Part shown: positions 1-9,632 of the stretch, in pieces
Position numbering within the stretch: the stretch's first letter is position 1
Layout: every line of letters starts with the position of its first letter
Made by a program: the position numbers and the translations under genes
NCBI RefSeq assembly: GCF_039839785.1
Contig: NZ_JBDOQT010000002.1
Coordinates: 496,001 to 560,000, forward strand
Length of the DNA: 64,000 bases
Reading direction: 5' to 3'
Source: Pelagibius sp. CAU 1746
GTDB lineage: Bacteria; Pseudomonadota; Alphaproteobacteria; Kiloniellales; Kiloniellaceae
Notes under the pieces: model-generated
What the model saw: the letters and a program-made list of their open reading frames with translations, nothing else
Database searches by the model: none
Told to the model about the DNA's origin: nothing

Positions 1-1
1 G

Positions 2-403
2 GTCCGCCCCGCGATTGCGGACTGGGGCGGCCTCAAGCTCGGTTTCCTGATCTGCTACGACGTGGAGTTTCCGGAAAACGTGCGCCGCCTCGCCGAGGCC
101 GGTGCCGAGGTCATCGTGGTGCCGACGGCGCTGCCGGAGGGCCCCTACGCAGGCTTCATCGCCACGCAGGTCGTGCCGGTGCGCGCCTTCGAGAACCAGA
201 TCTTCGTGATCTACGCCAACCACGCCGGCCGGGACGCGCGCTTCGGCTACGCCGGCCTGTCGTGCATCGCCGCCCCGGACGGCCGCTGCCTTGCCGCGTC
301 GGACGGCAACGAACCCGCCCTGCTCTTCGCGGAGATCGACCCGGCCGCCTACGAAGAAAGCCGCCGGGCCAACAGCTACCTGGCCGACCTGCGGCGGCCT
401 TAA
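2..403 (+). CDS. Carbon-nitrogen hydrolase (nitrilase superfamily), C-terminal part
   Basis: The reading frame is open from the left edge, so the N-terminus lies outside the window. The visible 133 residues contain the nitrilase nucleophile region ICYDVEFPE, with Cys at about residue 18 of the visible part, followed by PENVRRLAEAGAEVIVVPTA and the typical VRAFENQIFVIYAN segment. Family members hydrolyse nitriles or amides through a Glu-Lys-Cys triad; the Glu and Lys would be upstream of the window. The substrate cannot be read from this part. It ends tail to tail with ppdK, the stops overlapping by four bases. An amidohydrolase of the omega-amidase or aliphatic amidase type is equally possible. 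Confidence 0.85.
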   Translation, partial: VRPAIADWGGLKLGFLICYDVEFPENVRRLAEAGAEVIVVPTALPEGPYAGFIATQVVPVRAFENQIFVIYANHAGRDARFGYAGLSCIAAPDGRCLAASDGNEPALLFAEIDPAAYEESRRANSYLADLRRP

Positions 404-3069
404 GCGTTCTTCCTGGCCAGCGCCGCCTGCGCTGCCGCCAAGCGGGCGATGGGCACGCGGTAGGGCGAGCAGGAGACGTAGTCCAGAGGCACGGTCTGGC
501 AGAAGGCGATGGAGGCCGGGTCGCCGCCGTGCTCGCCGCAGATGCCCAGCTTGATGTCCGGGCGGGTGGTGCGGCCGCGCTCGGCGCCGATCAACATCAG
601 CTCGCCGACGCCTTCGGGGTCCAGCGAGATGAAGGGATCCTGGTCGATCAGGCCACGCTGCTCGTAGGCGCCCAGGAAATTCCCGGCGTCGTCGCGGGAC
701 AGGCCGAAAGTGGTCTGCGTCAGGTCATTGGTGCCGAAGGAGAAGAACTCGGCGCCCTCGGCGATCTCGGCGGCCCGCAGGCAGGCCCGCGGCAGCTCGA
801 TCATGGTGCCGACGAGGTACTTGATCTCGACGCCTTCCGACTTGCGCACGTCCTCGGCCACCTTGTCGACCAGTTCGCGCAGCACCTCGAACTCCTTCTT
901 CACGGAGATCAGGGGGATCATCACTTCGGGTTCGACGGAGGTGCCGGTTTCCTTTTCCACCGCGGCCACGGCCTCGAAGATGGCGCGGGCCTGCATCTCG
1001 TAGATTTCCGGATAGGTGATACCCAGGCGGCAGCCGCGATGGCCGAGCATGGGATTGGTCTCGACCAGCTTCAGCGAGCGGGCGCGGACATGTTCCACCG
1101 TCAGGCCCGACGCCTCGGCCACCTCCAGCACCGCCGCATCCTCGTGCGGCAGAAACTCGTGCAGCGGCGGGTCGAGCAGGCGAATGGTGACCGGACGGCC
1201 GGCCATTTCCTTGAACAGGGCGATGAAATCCTCGCGCTGGTAGGGCAGCAGCTTGTCCAGCGCGCGGCGGCGCTGCTCGCTGCTGTCCGCGAGAATCATC
1301 TCGCGCATGGCGACGATGCGCCCGGCATCGAAGAACATATGCTCGGTGCGGCACAGACCGATGCCCTCGCAGCCGAACTTCACCGCCACCTTGGCTTCCT
1401 GCGGCGTATCGCAGTTCACCCGCACGCCCATGGTGCGGTACTTGTCGGCCCACTCCATGACGGTGGCGAAGTCTCCGGAGAGCTCCGGCTGCACCGTCGG
1501 CACGGCGCCCTGCATGACCTCGCCGGTCGAACCGTCGAGGGTGATAAGATCGCCCTCCTTGAATTCCAGGTCGCGCACCCGCATGACGCCGCTCTTGTGG
1601 TCGATGCGCAGTTCGCCGGCACCGGCCACGCAGGCGCGGCCCATGCCGCGCGCCACCACGGCGGCGTGGCTGGTCATGCCGCCGCGCGTGGTCAGAATGC
1701 CGGCCGCGGCGTGCATCCCGTGGATGTCCTCCGGCGAGGTCTCGGTACGGCAGAGGATGACGCGCTCGCCGTCGTTGGCCTGCGCCTCCGCGGCGTCGGC
1801 GGTGAAGACGATCTTGCCCGAGGCGGCGCCCGGCGAGGCCGGCAGGCCGCGGGCGATGACCTTGCGCTCGGCCTTGGGGTCGAGCGTCGGATGGAGGAGC
1901 TGATCGAGCGAGTTGGGGTCGAGCCGCTGAATCGCCTCGGCCTCGGTGATGAGGCCCTCGCCGACCATGTCGACGGCGATCTTCAAGGCCGCCGGCGCCG
2001 TGCGCTTTCCGGTGCGGGTCTGCAGCATGTAGAGCGTGCCGCGCTGCACCGTGAACTCGAGATCCTGCATCTCCTTGTAGTGCCGCTCCAGCACATGGCG
2101 CACGTCGTCGAGTTGTTTGAAGACCTCCGGCATCACCTCTTCCATGGCCGGCAGCTTGGAATTGTTCAGCTCCTTGCCGCGCAGGGTGAGATTCTGCGGC
2201 GTGCGGATACCCGCCACAACGTCTTCGCCCTGGGCGTTGACCAGATACTCGCCATAGAAGGCATTGTCGCCGGTGGAGGGATCGCGGGTGAAGGCGACGC
2301 CGGTGGCGCAGTCGTCGCCCATGTTGCCGAAGACCATGGCCTGCAGGTTCACCGCCGTGCCCCACTCCGCCGGAATGCCGTTCAGGCGGCGGTAGGTGAT
2401 GGCGCGCTGGTTCATCCAGGAGCCGAAGACGGCGCCGATGGCGGCCCAGATCTGGTCCTTGGGGTCCTGCGGGAAGGGTTCGCCGGTCTCAGCCAGCACC
2501 TTGGCCTTGTAGTCCTCGATGACCTTGGCCCAGTCGTCGGCGGAAAGCTCGGTATCGAGCATGTAGCCGCGGTCTTCCTTGGCCAGTTCGAGGATCTCCT
2601 CGAAATGGTGATGGTCGACGCCCAGCACCACGTCGCCGAACATCTGGATGAAGCGGCGGTAGCTGTCGTAAGCGAAGCGCTGATCGTTGGCCGCCCTGGC
2701 CAGGCCCTGCACGGTCTCGTCGTTGAGGCCGAGGTTCAGGACCGTGTCCATCATGCCCGGCATGGAGGCCCGCGCGCCGGAGCGCACGGAGATCAGCAGC
2801 GGCGCCTTGGTGTCGCCGAACCTGGCGCCGACGGTTTCCTCGATCTTGGCCAGGGCTTCGTTGACCTGCGCCTCCAGGTCGTCCGGATAGCGCCGTTCGT
2901 TGGCGTAGAAGTAGGTGCAGACTTCGGTGGTGATGGTAAAGCCGGGCGGCACCGGCAGTCCGAGAGAGGACATCTCCGCCAGGTTGGCGCCCTTGCCGCC
3001 CAGCAGTTCCTTCATTTCGGCCCGGCCGTCGGCGGCGCCGCCGCCGAAGCTGTACACCCACTTGGTCAT
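400..3069 (-). CDS. ppdK: Pyruvate, phosphate dikinase
   Basis: An 889-residue protein, full length for the family. It interconverts pyruvate, ATP and phosphate with phosphoenolpyruvate, AMP and pyrophosphate in the cytosol, linking gluconeogenesis and C3/C4 metabolism. The N-terminal ATP-grasp part begins KWVYSFGGG. The swivelling phosphohistidine domain has GGMTSHAAVVARG with the His near residue 468. The PEP/pyruvate TIM barrel ends with FGTNDLTQTTFG and GICGEHGGD, Cys near residue 845. The ATG at 3069 was chosen because homology starts there; an in-frame start 51 bases upstream is possible. It lies downstream of glyQ-glyS on the same strand, an arrangement I recall from other alphaproteobacteria, so cotranscription is likely. 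Confidence 0.97.
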   Translation of the reverse strand: MTKWVYSFGGGAADGRAEMKELLGGKGANLAEMSSLGLPVPPGFTITTEVCTYFYANERRYPDDLEAQVNEALAKIEETVGARFGDTKAPLLISVRSGARASMPGMMDTVLNLGLNDETVQGLARAANDQRFAYDSYRRFIQMFGDVVLGVDHHHFEEILELAKEDRGYMLDTELSADDWAKVIEDYKAKVLAETGEPFPQDPKDQIWAAIGAVFGSWMNQRAITYRRLNGIPAEWGTAVNLQAMVFGNMGDDCATGVAFTRDPSTGDNAFYGEYLVNAQGEDVVAGIRTPQNLTLRGKELNNSKLPAMEEVMPEVFKQLDDVRHVLERHYKEMQDLEFTVQRGTLYMLQTRTGKRTAPAALKIAVDMVGEGLITEAEAIQRLDPNSLDQLLHPTLDPKAERKVIARGLPASPGAASGKIVFTADAAEAQANDGERVILCRTETSPEDIHGMHAAAGILTTRGGMTSHAAVVARGMGRACVAGAGELRIDHKSGVMRVRDLEFKEGDLITLDGSTGEVMQGAVPTVQPELSGDFATVMEWADKYRTMGVRVNCDTPQEAKVAVKFGCEGIGLCRTEHMFFDAGRIVAMREMILADSSEQRRRALDKLLPYQREDFIALFKEMAGRPVTIRLLDPPLHEFLPHEDAAVLEVAEASGLTVEHVRARSLKLVETNPMLGHRGCRLGITYPEIYEMQARAIFEAVAAVEKETGTSVEPEVMIPLISVKKEFEVLRELVDKVAEDVRKSEGVEIKYLVGTMIELPRACLRAAEIAEGAEFFSFGTNDLTQTTFGLSRDDAGNFLGAYEQRGLIDQDPFISLDPEGVGELMLIGAERGRTTRPDIKLGICGEHGGDPASIAFCQTVPLDYVSCSPYRVPIARLAAAQAALARKNA

Positions 3070-3165
3070 CGCGTGCTTTCCGTTTTCCTGCCAGTTAGTG
3101 CCTTGGGGAATAAGCCCCATCGCGTAGTCCTGATCCGGGGACGGCTTGTCGCCGCCTCTTCGTGG

Positions 3166-5256
3166 TTAGCCTTCGATCTTCGAGAAATCCGCCACCGCGG
3201 CAAGCGTGGCGCCGATGGCGCTGAGGAGATTCAACCGATTCTCCCGCAAGGACGCGTCCTCCGCGTTTACCGTCACCGCGTCGAAGAAAGCGTCGACCGG
3301 CTGGCGCAGCCGCGCCATGGTCTCCATCGCCATGGTGAAGTCCTCCGAGCCCAACGCGCTCTGCGCACCCTCGGCGGCATCGGAGAGGTGAGAAAAAAGG
3401 ATTCTCTCCTCTTCCTGCGCCAGAGCGCCCGCTTCGACCGCGCCTTCGTAGCCACGCTTATCCTTCTTTTCCTCAATGCGCACGATGTTGGCGGCGCGGC
3501 GGTAAGCGACCAGCAGGTTGGCGCCATCGTCCGTTTCGAGGAACGACTTCAGCGCGTCGACCCGCGCCAAGAGGCGGACGAGGTCGTCCTCAACCTCGGC
3601 AGCCATGACCGCGGTGATGAGGTCATGGCGCACCCCCTGGTCGCGCAGCACCACTTTCAGGCGCTCGCCGAAGAAGTCGAGCAGTTCGCCAGCGACGTCC
3701 GGCGCCGAGAGGCCGGCATATTTGCCCTGGGCAGCGGCGAAGACTTTGATCAAAGGCAGACGCAGCTTGTTTTCGACGACGAGCCGGATGACGCCCAGCG
3801 CGGCGCGGCGCAGCGCATAGGGGTCCTTGGAGCCCGTCGGCTTCTCGTCGATCATCCAGAAGCCGACGAGGGTGTCGATCTTGTCGGCCAGGGCGACGCA
3901 GACGCTGACCGGCGCCGAGGGGCAGGCGTCGTTGGGGCCCAACGGGGCATAGTGCTCGGCCACGGCTTCGGCCACCGCCGGCGCCTCGCCGTCGTTCAGC
4001 GCGTAGTAGCGGCCCATGACGCCCTGCAGCTCGGGGAACTCGCCGACCATGCCGGTGACGAGGTCGGCCTTGGCCAGCCGCGCGGCCGAGCGCGCCTCGT
4101 CGCGGTCGGCGCCGGGCACGTAGGTGCTGATCTCGGCGGCCAGGCTCTCCAAGCGCGAGACCTTCTCGGCGACGGTGCCGAGCTTGGCATGGAAGACGAT
4201 GTCCTTCAGCGCCGGCACACGCGCGGACAGCGGATTTTGGCGGTCCTGGTCCCAGAAGAAGCGGGCGTCGGCCAGGCGCGCGCGCAGCACGCGCTCGTTG
4301 CCGGCGACGATGGTCTTGGCGCGCGCGCTGTCCGGCGCGGCCTCCATGTTGGCGACGACCAGGAAACGATCGGCCAGGCTGCCGTCCGGCGTCTCGGTCG
4401 AGAAGTACTTCTGGTGCGCGCGCATGGTGGTGGAAAGCACCTCGGCCGGCAGGTCCATGAAGCCTTCGTCGATGCGGCCGATCAGCACCTGCGGCCACTC
4501 GACCAGCCCCGTCACCTCGTCCAGCAGGCCGTCATCGGCCTTCAGCGCGATGCCCGCGCCCTTGGTCAGCGCTTCGGCCTGCTGTGCGATCGTCGTGCGC
4601 CGCTCGGCGGGGTCCAGCACCACCTTGGCCTCGGCCAGCTTCGCGCGGTAGTCGGCGAAGCCGGACACCTCGAAGGCGTCGGCCGCCAGGAAGCGGTGGC
4701 CCCGGGTCGTATTGCCGAAGGCGACCTCGCGCCCCTCGGCCATGGCCAGCGCGCCCTTCAACGGCTTGCCGTCGAAGACGGCGAGGATACCATGCAGCGG
4801 GCGCACCCAACGCTGCGTGTCGGTCGCCCAGCGCATGGACTTGGGCCAGGGCAGATCGGTCAGGGCCTTGGCCAGAATCTCCGGCAGCACCTCGGCGCTG
4901 GGCCGCCCGGCAATCTGCCGCACGACGAAATAGAAATCGCCCTTGTCGGTCTGGCGCAGCTCGGCTTCCTTATCCAGCGACTTGATGCCGTTGGCCTTCA
5001 TGAAGCCCTGGATCGCCTTGGCCGGGGCGCCGTACTTCGGGCCCTTCTTCTCCTCGGTCAGGTCGGGCTGCTGCGCCGGCAGGCCGTCGACCACCAGCGC
5101 CAGGCGGCGCGGCGTCGCATAGGCCTCGGCCTTGTCGAAGGAGAGGTTGGCGGCCTTCAGCCCCTCGGTGACCAGGCGCTTCAACTCGCCGGCGGCGCGC
5201 GCCTGCATGCGCGCGGGGATCTCTTCGGAAAAGATCTCGACCAGCAGCTCGGCCAT
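3166..5256 (-). CDS. glyS: Glycyl-tRNA synthetase beta subunit
   Basis: A 696-residue protein that, with GlyQ, forms the bacterial alpha2beta2 class II glycyl-tRNA synthetase; the beta subunit carries tRNA-recognition and HD-like domains. The start [18 protein letters not shown] is the usual beginning of Gly[20 protein letters not shown] and the [12 protein letters not shown] region are also typical. Its ATG overlaps the glyQ stop by one base (TGATG on the minus strand), so translation is probably coupled and gives equimolar subunits. The stretch to ppdK is about 100 bases with no clear terminator. Length and order leave little doubt. Confidence 0.97.
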   Translation of the reverse strand: MAELLVEIFSEEIPARMQARAAGELKRLVTEGLKAANLSFDKAEAYATPRRLALVVDGLPAQQPDLTEEKKGPKYGAPAKAIQGFMKANGIKSLDKEAELRQTDKGDFYFVVRQIAGRPSAEVLPEILAKALTDLPWPKSMRWATDTQRWVRPLHGILAVFDGKPLKGALAMAEGREVAFGNTTRGHRFLAADAFEVSGFADYRAKLAEAKVVLDPAERRTTIAQQAEALTKGAGIALKADDGLLDEVTGLVEWPQVLIGRIDEGFMDLPAEVLSTTMRAHQKYFSTETPDGSLADRFLVVANMEAAPDSARAKTIVAGNERVLRARLADARFFWDQDRQNPLSARVPALKDIVFHAKLGTVAEKVSRLESLAAEISTYVPGADRDEARSAARLAKADLVTGMVGEFPELQGVMGRYYALNDGEAPAVAEAVAEHYAPLGPNDACPSAPVSVCVALADKIDTLVGFWMIDEKPTGSKDPYALRRAALGVIRLVVENKLRLPLIKVFAAAQGKYAGLSAPDVAGELLDFFGERLKVVLRDQGVRHDLITAVMAAEVEDDLVRLLARVDALKSFLETDDGANLLVAYRRAANIVRIEEKKDKRGYEGAVEAGALAQEEERILFSHLSDAAEGAQSALGSEDFTMAMETMARLRQPVDAFFDAVTVNAEDASLRENRLNLLSAIGATLAAVADFSKIEG

Positions 5257-6179
5257 CAGCCCGCGTCCCCCTGGGCATCGGAGGTTTGGGTCGCGACCCA
5301 GGCCTCGCAGCAGGCCTTGGCCAGCGCGCGCACGCGGCCGATGTAGGCCTGGCGCTCGGTCACGGAGATGACGCCGCGCGCGTCCAGCAGGTTGAAGACG
5401 TGGCTGGCCTTCATGCACTGGTCATAGGCCGGCAGCGGCATGGGCCGGCCCTCGCGCCCGGCGAAGGCGAGGATCGCCTGGCACTCGGCCTCGGCGTCCT
5501 TGAAGTGCTGGAACAGGATGCCGGTGGACGCGGCCTCGAAGTTGAAGGCGGAGAACTGCTGCTCGGCGGCCAGGTAGACGTCGCCGTAGGTCTTGCCGCC
5601 CTGGTCCTTGGGCACGCCGTCCCAGTCCAGGTCGTAGACGTTCTCGACGCCCTGCACGTACATGATGAGGCGCTCCAGCCCGTAGGTCAGCTCGGTGGAG
5701 ACCGGGTTGCAGTCGATGCCGCCGACCTGCTGGAAGTAAGTGAACTGGCTGACCTCCATGCCGTCGCACCAGACCTCCCAGCCCAGGCCCCAGGCGCCCA
5801 GGGTCGGGCTTTCCCAGTCGTCCTCGACGAAGCGGATGTCGTGCGCCAGCGGGTCGATGCCGATGGCCCTCAGCGAATCCAGGTAGAGCTCCTGGCTGTT
5901 GGCCGGCGAGGGCTTCAGGATGACCTGGAACTGGTAGTAGTGCTGCAGCCGGTTGGGGTTCTCGCCGTAGCGCCCGTCGGTGGGCCGGCGCGAGGGCTGC
6001 ACGTAGGCCGCCTTCCAACTGCCCGGCCCCAGCGCGCGCAGGGTGGTCGCCGGATGGAAGGTGCCGGCCCCGACCTCCATGTCGTAGGGCTGCAGGATGA
6101 CGCAGCCCTGGCGCGCCCAGAAGTCCTGCAGGCGGAGGATCAGGCGCTGAAAGCAGGTGTCCGGATTGGCGTGTGGCAT
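5256..6179 (-). CDS. glyQ: Glycyl-tRNA synthetase alpha subunit
   Basis: A 307-residue catalytic subunit of the heterotetrameric glycyl-tRNA synthetase, charging tRNA-Gly. The N-terminal [34 protein letters not shown] and [18 protein letters not shown] segments are diagnostic; [13 protein letters not shown] belongs to the class II active site. It is the first gene of the glyQ-glyS(-ppdK) run on the minus strand. The 205 bases upstream to the divergent LysE-type gene must hold its promoter, but I do not see a convincing -35/-10 pair. Confidence 0.98.
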   Translation of the reverse strand: MPHANPDTCFQRLILRLQDFWARQGCVILQPYDMEVGAGTFHPATTLRALGPGSWKAAYVQPSRRPTDGRYGENPNRLQHYYQFQVILKPSPANSQELYLDSLRAIGIDPLAHDIRFVEDDWESPTLGAWGLGWEVWCDGMEVSQFTYFQQVGGIDCNPVSTELTYGLERLIMYVQGVENVYDLDWDGVPKDQGGKTYGDVYLAAEQQFSAFNFEAASTGILFQHFKDAEAECQAILAFAGREGRPMPLPAYDQCMKASHVFNLLDARGVISVTERQAYIGRVRALAKACCEAWVATQTSDAQGDAG

Positions 6180-6384
6180 AGGGGCTCAGGCGGTTTGAAA
6201 CGCCGCGGATTGCTGCACCGCGAAGCGCGGCGCACCTTAGCGGGGGGCCCACCCCGAATCAAGCCGTGGGATTCTCCGGTTTCGCCCGGAATGGCGGGCG
6301 GTTTCGGGCAGGCCCGGCAAGCCCGCTGGATTTCGCCGCGGCAAGACGCCACAGTGGCGCTTTGCCCCGCCCGGAGCCGTCCTC

Positions 6385-7020
6385 ATGTCCCCCGAATTGT
6401 CCCTCGAATTCCTGGTCACCTGCCTCGTCGTCGTCATCGCCCCGGGCACGGGCGTGATCTACACCCTGGCCAGCGGCCTGGGCCTGGGCGCCCGGGCCGG
6501 CGTCATCGCCGCCCTGGGCTGCACCCTGGGCATCGTGCCGCATATCGCGGCCTCGGTCCTGGGGCTGGCCGCGGTGATCCACGCCAGCGCCCTGGCCTTC
6601 CAACTGCTGAAATATGCCGGCGTCGCCTACCTGCTCTACCTGGCCTGGAGCGCCTGGCGGGAAAGCGGCGCCCTGCCGCTGCCCGATCAGGCCCGGGGCC
6701 AGGAGGTCTCGCAGCGCATGGGGCGCATCCTCGGCCGGGGCATCACCCTCAACCTGCTGAACCCCAAGCTGTCGATCTTCTTCCTCGCCTTCCTGCCACA
6801 GTTCGTCGACCCCGCCGCCGGCGGCCTCGCCTGGCAGATGGCCGGGCTGGGCCTGGTCTTCATGGGGCTGACGCTGGTGGTCTTCATCGGCTACGGGCTG
6901 CTGGCCGCCTTCGCCCGGGCCCAGGTGGTCGGGCGCCCCGGCGTCATGACCCTGCTGCGGCGCGGATTCGCCCTCGCCCTGGGTGGCCTGGGACTGCGCC
7001 TGGCCTTCGCGGAAGGGTGA
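6385..7020 (+). CDS. LysE/RhtB family amino-acid exporter
   Basis: A 211-residue integral membrane protein of the LysE family, which exports amino acids or related small molecules across the inner membrane. About six hydrophobic segments are visible. The N-terminal LVVVIAPGTGVIYTLASGL matches the conserved PGP/PGT loop of the family, and LNLLNPKLSIFFLAFLPQF is its hallmark central motif. It is transcribed away from glyQ, and a minus-strand gene begins close downstream. The substrate cannot be told from sequence; homoserine, threonine or leucine export are family precedents. Confidence 0.92.
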   Translation: MSPELSLEFLVTCLVVVIAPGTGVIYTLASGLGLGARAGVIAALGCTLGIVPHIAASVLGLAAVIHASALAFQLLKYAGVAYLLYLAWSAWRESGALPLPDQARGQEVSQRMGRILGRGITLNLLNPKLSIFFLAFLPQFVDPAAGGLAWQMAGLGLVFMGLTLVVFIGYGLLAAFARAQVVGRPGVMTLLRRGFALALGGLGLRLAFAEG

Positions 7021-7048
7021 GAATCAAACGATGCCCAGGGGCTGAGGA

Positions 7049-7330
7049 TCAGCTCTTGCGGCCGCAGTCGCAGGTGCTGCCGGCCTGGACGTAGGCGCCG
7101 CAGGAAGGACACTGCACCAGGTCTTCGACCTGCCCGCCTTGAGATTTGCCCTTGGCGCCGTCCTTCGGGGCGCCGGCCTTGCGCGCCGGCTTGCCGCCCT
7201 GCGACTCGCGCAGCCGCGCCTCTTCCTCGCGCGCCTTCTGCAGGCGGCCGAGGAACTTGAAGCCATACCAGACGGCGGCGACGACCGCGGCGAGGACGAT
7301 GAGTTTCTGAATCGAGGGCAATCCGAACAT
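7049..7330 (-). CDS. Small membrane-anchored zinc-ribbon protein
   Basis: A 93-residue protein of unknown function. Residues 8-28 form one hydrophobic helix (LIVLAAVVAAVWYGFKFLG), followed by a charged Lys/Arg/Glu-rich linker. The C-terminus has CPSC and CDC motifs about ten residues apart (CPSCGAYVQAGSTCDCG), a compact probable zinc site on the cytoplasmic side. The preceding minus-strand gene is sppA 57 bases upstream, so it may be the last gene of a DUF2007/methyltransferase/sppA run. The combination of one helix and a terminal zinc ribbon is seen in several alphaproteobacterial hypotheticals; a role in envelope proteostasis next to SppA is only a guess. Confidence 0.8.
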   Translation of the reverse strand: MFGLPSIQKLIVLAAVVAAVWYGFKFLGRLQKAREEEARLRESQGGKPARKAGAPKDGAKGKSQGGQVEDLVQCPSCGAYVQAGSTCDCGRKS

Positions 7331-7387
7331 GGCGGCATTAAGCGGCGCGGAAGCGGGAAGGTCAACCAGCCGCGGCGCCGAAGGCCG

Positions 7388-8275
7388 CTAAAGACCGAAA
7401 CGGGACCAGAGGGCGCGTTCCTCCACGGCGGCGAGCAGACCGGCGGCCCAGTCTTCCGGCGCCGGGAAACCGCCGCCCCAGCCCACAAGCCCGCCGTCGG
7501 CCCGGCCCCGCCCCAGCCCCAGGCGGCGCAGCAGGCGCTTCGGCCCCTGAATGCGGCGCAGGCGGACCCGCTTGCCGAAACGGTCGCGGAGCACCTGGCG
7601 CATGTCCCCCAGGGAATCGGCGAGGCCCAGTTCCACGGCCTTGCCGCCGGCCCAGAACTCGCCGCTGAACAGTTCCTCCTCCGCCGCCTTCAGGCGCTGG
7701 CCCCGGCGGTCGCGGACCATCTCCTTGAAGACCTCGTGCAATTCCTGCTGCAGCGCCTTCAGCCGCGCCACGTCTTCCGGGTTCTCCGGCTTGAAGGGGT
7801 CCAGGGTCGACTTGTGCTCGCCGGCGGTATAGACGCGGCGCTCGACGCCGACCTTTTCCAGCAGATCGGGAAAGCCGAAGCCGGAGGTGATGACGCCGAT
7901 GGAGCCGACGATGGAGGTCGGCTGCACGAAGATCTCGTCGGCGGCGCAGGCCAGCCAGTAGCCGCCGGAGGCCGCCACGTCCTCGCAGAAGGCCAGGACG
8001 GGCAGATCCTTCTCCTGCGCCAGATCGCGCACCCGCTTGGAAATGAGGGCCGACTGGGCGGGCGAGCCGCCCGGCGAGTTGATGACCAGCGCCACGGCCT
8101 TGAGGCGCGGCTGGGCGAAGGCGCGCTCGATCAGCGGCTCCAGGCTGGCCAGGCTCATGCCGCTGCGCAGCGGGCCGAAGCCGCCGATCGTGCCGCTCAT
8201 GCGCAGCACTGCCACTTCCGGGCGCGGCCGGCGCAGCCATTCGAAAGTCACCAAGCTCCAAATCCTGCCAAACAT
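7388..8275 (-). CDS. sppA: Signal peptide peptidase SppA-like serine protease (S49)
   Basis: A 295-residue S49 protease. INSPGGSPAQS near residue 65 belongs to the crotonase-like fold. The nucleophile Ser lies in EDVAASGGYWLACAADE near residue 103, and a candidate general-base Lys is in GEHKSTLDPFKPEN near residue 154. The 51-52 residue spacing agrees with the Ser-Lys dyad of short Bacillus-type SppA. VGSIGVITSGFGFPDLLEKVG is also typical. The N-terminus is only weakly hydrophobic, with no clear signal anchor, so it may be cytosolic or peripheral. The role would be degradation of cleaved signal peptides or membrane stress proteolysis. It sits downstream of a tRNA methyltransferase gene on the same strand. 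Confidence 0.93.
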   Translation of the reverse strand: MFGRIWSLVTFEWLRRPRPEVAVLRMSGTIGGFGPLRSGMSLASLEPLIERAFAQPRLKAVALVINSPGGSPAQSALISKRVRDLAQEKDLPVLAFCEDVAASGGYWLACAADEIFVQPTSIVGSIGVITSGFGFPDLLEKVGVERRVYTAGEHKSTLDPFKPENPEDVARLKALQQELHEVFKEMVRDRRGQRLKAAEEELFSGEFWAGGKAVELGLADSLGDMRQVLRDRFGKRVRLRRIQGPKRLLRRLGLGRGRADGGLVGWGGGFPAPEDWAAGLLAAVEERALWSRFGL

Positions 8276-8414
8276 GCCAGTAACAGCGTCCTCAATACTC
8301 TGATCCGAACAATGGACTGCCGGGCGGGGCCTGCATTCCCTGCGATTCCATCTGTAAGACTCTCAGCCCGGGGCGCAAATGCCAAGAACAGTCTGCCACC
8401 GCTTCAGAGCGCTT

Positions 8415-9161
8415 TTAGAGTGCAAGGCCCTGGGCGTCGCGCAGCACCGCCTCGGCGGCTGCGGTGTAGCAGCCCTCGGCGTCGTGCAGCGCCAGGCCGG
8501 GCAGGACCCGCAGCGGGCCGCCGCTGCCCTTCAGGCCCTGGACCAGGATCCGCTTGGCCCCCTCGCCCTGACGCGGCCAGAGCGGAAAGACCGTCAGGTC
8601 GCCGCAGCTCCGCGACAGACAGGCGAGCAGACGGTCCAGGCGGTCGGCGCGGTGGATCACCGTCAGGCTGCCGCGCGGCCGCAGGCGCGACAGGGCGCAG
8701 TCCAGCCAGGTCTCCAGCCCGGCCGGCCCCTCCACCGTGGCGAGCCGGCGCAACTCGTGGGCCGAGGCCCGCGTCGAGCCCGCCTCCAGGTAGGGCGGGT
8801 TCAGCATGACGTGGTCGAAGCCGCCCGAGAGCAGCGCCTCCGGCGGCGCCGCCACGTCACCGGAGAGAATGCGGAACTGCGTTTCGTAGCCGTTGAGCGC
8901 CGCGTTCTTCTGCGCCAGTTCGGCCAGCAGAGGCTGCAGTTCCAGGCCGGTCACCCGAATGCCGGGCACCCGGGCCAGCAGACAGAGGCCGGCCGTGGCC
9001 ACGCCGCAGCCCAGGTCGGCCACCCCCTCGCCCGCCTGGGCCGGCACCGCCGCGGCCAGCAGCACCGGATCGATGGCCGCGCGGTAGCCGTCGGCGGGCT
9101 GGCGCAGGCGCAGGCGCCCGCCCAGAAAGGCGTCCTCGGTCAAGGGGTGCAAGGGGGTCAC
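8415..9161 (-). CDS. tRNA1(Val) adenine-N6 methyltransferase-like protein (TrmN6/YfiC type)
   Basis: A 248-residue class I SAM-dependent methyltransferase. The SAM-binding DLGCG lies near residue 45 with the acidic VTGLELQP strand after it, and the N6-adenine motif NPPY lies near residue 121. The N-terminal LTEDAFLGGRLRLRQPADGYR precedes IDPVLLAAA, a layout shared with YfiC-type enzymes. The probable start is GTG at 9161, because it overlaps the stop of the DUF2007 gene in a four-base GTGA junction; reading further upstream gives non-homologous sequence. The likely reaction is N6 methylation of adenine 37 in tRNA-Val, but other N6 adenine targets (rRNA, protein N5-glutamine) share the motif. 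Confidence 0.88.
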   Translation of the reverse strand: MTPLHPLTEDAFLGGRLRLRQPADGYRAAIDPVLLAAAVPAQAGEGVADLGCGVATAGLCLLARVPGIRVTGLELQPLLAELAQKNAALNGYETQFRILSGDVAAPPEALLSGGFDHVMLNPPYLEAGSTRASAHELRRLATVEGPAGLETWLDCALSRLRPRGSLTVIHRADRLDRLLACLSRSCGDLTVFPLWPRQGEGAKRILVQGLKGSGGPLRVLPGLALHDAEGCYTAAAEAVLRDAQGLAL

Positions 9162-9376
9162 GGGCTGTAGACCTCCTCGCCGGCGTCGCGCAGCACCAGC
9201 CGGGCCCGCAGATAGTCGTCGTCGCTCACCATCAGGCGGCGCGGCAGGATGCCGATCGACCCCTCGATGATGCTGGTGTGGAGGTCGAGCACCAGCGTTT
9301 CGATCCCGGCGTCGGCCAGCAGGGCTTCGAGCCAGGAGAGCTTGACGATGTCGTTGGTGCGCAACAATTCCTTCAT
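9158..9376 (-). CDS. DUF2007 domain protein
   Basis: A 72-residue protein: MKELLRTNDIVKLSWLEALL, then LHTSIIEGSIGILPRRLMV and a DDDYLRARLVLRDAGEE tail. This is the usual DUF2007 pattern of putative signal-transduction or metal-binding proteins, with no experimentally fixed function that I know. It is translationally coupled to the following methyltransferase gene by a four-base overlap, an association seen in many alphaproteobacteria, so a role in RNA modification or its regulation is possible. Confidence 0.88.
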   Translation of the reverse strand: MKELLRTNDIVKLSWLEALLADAGIETLVLDLHTSIIEGSIGILPRRLMVSDDDYLRARLVLRDAGEEVYSP

Positions 9377-9433
9377 GGCAAGAAACGTTATAGCGCCTTT
9401 CGTCGCAGCGGGTACCCACTAAGGGTATCGGGC

Positions 9434-9461
9434 TTGACCGCCCGGCGGTTAAACCTATGCT
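9434..9461 (+). promoter_or_regulatory. Probable sigma70 promoter of the prenyl synthase gene
   Basis: TTGACC at 9434-9439 and TATGCT at 9456-9461 are separated by 16 bases, about 160-170 bases before the prenyl synthase start. It is the best -35/-10 pair in the divergent gap between the DUF2007 and prenyl synthase genes. No other signal was recognised in this gap. Confidence 0.5.
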
Positions 9462-9632
9462 GCCACAAAGGTCCGCGCCTGCTTCGCGGAAGCTGTCTGG
9501 GCGCCCGCGGGCCGGGTTGCCGGACGGCTGCCGGGAGGTGGAGATCGGGCTGGGTTGCCGGGCGGAACGCTTGGTGGTTGGCGGCTGTCGTGAGAAGCTG
9601 CGATCGCAGGAAGCGAGCCCAATTTGGGTTAC

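Noticed and set aside
262-5346. A plus-strand open frame of almost 1,700 codons across ppdK and glyS
   Set aside because: It is antisense to three recognisable genes, has a low-complexity composition expected of the opposite strand in high-GC DNA, and resembles no protein family.
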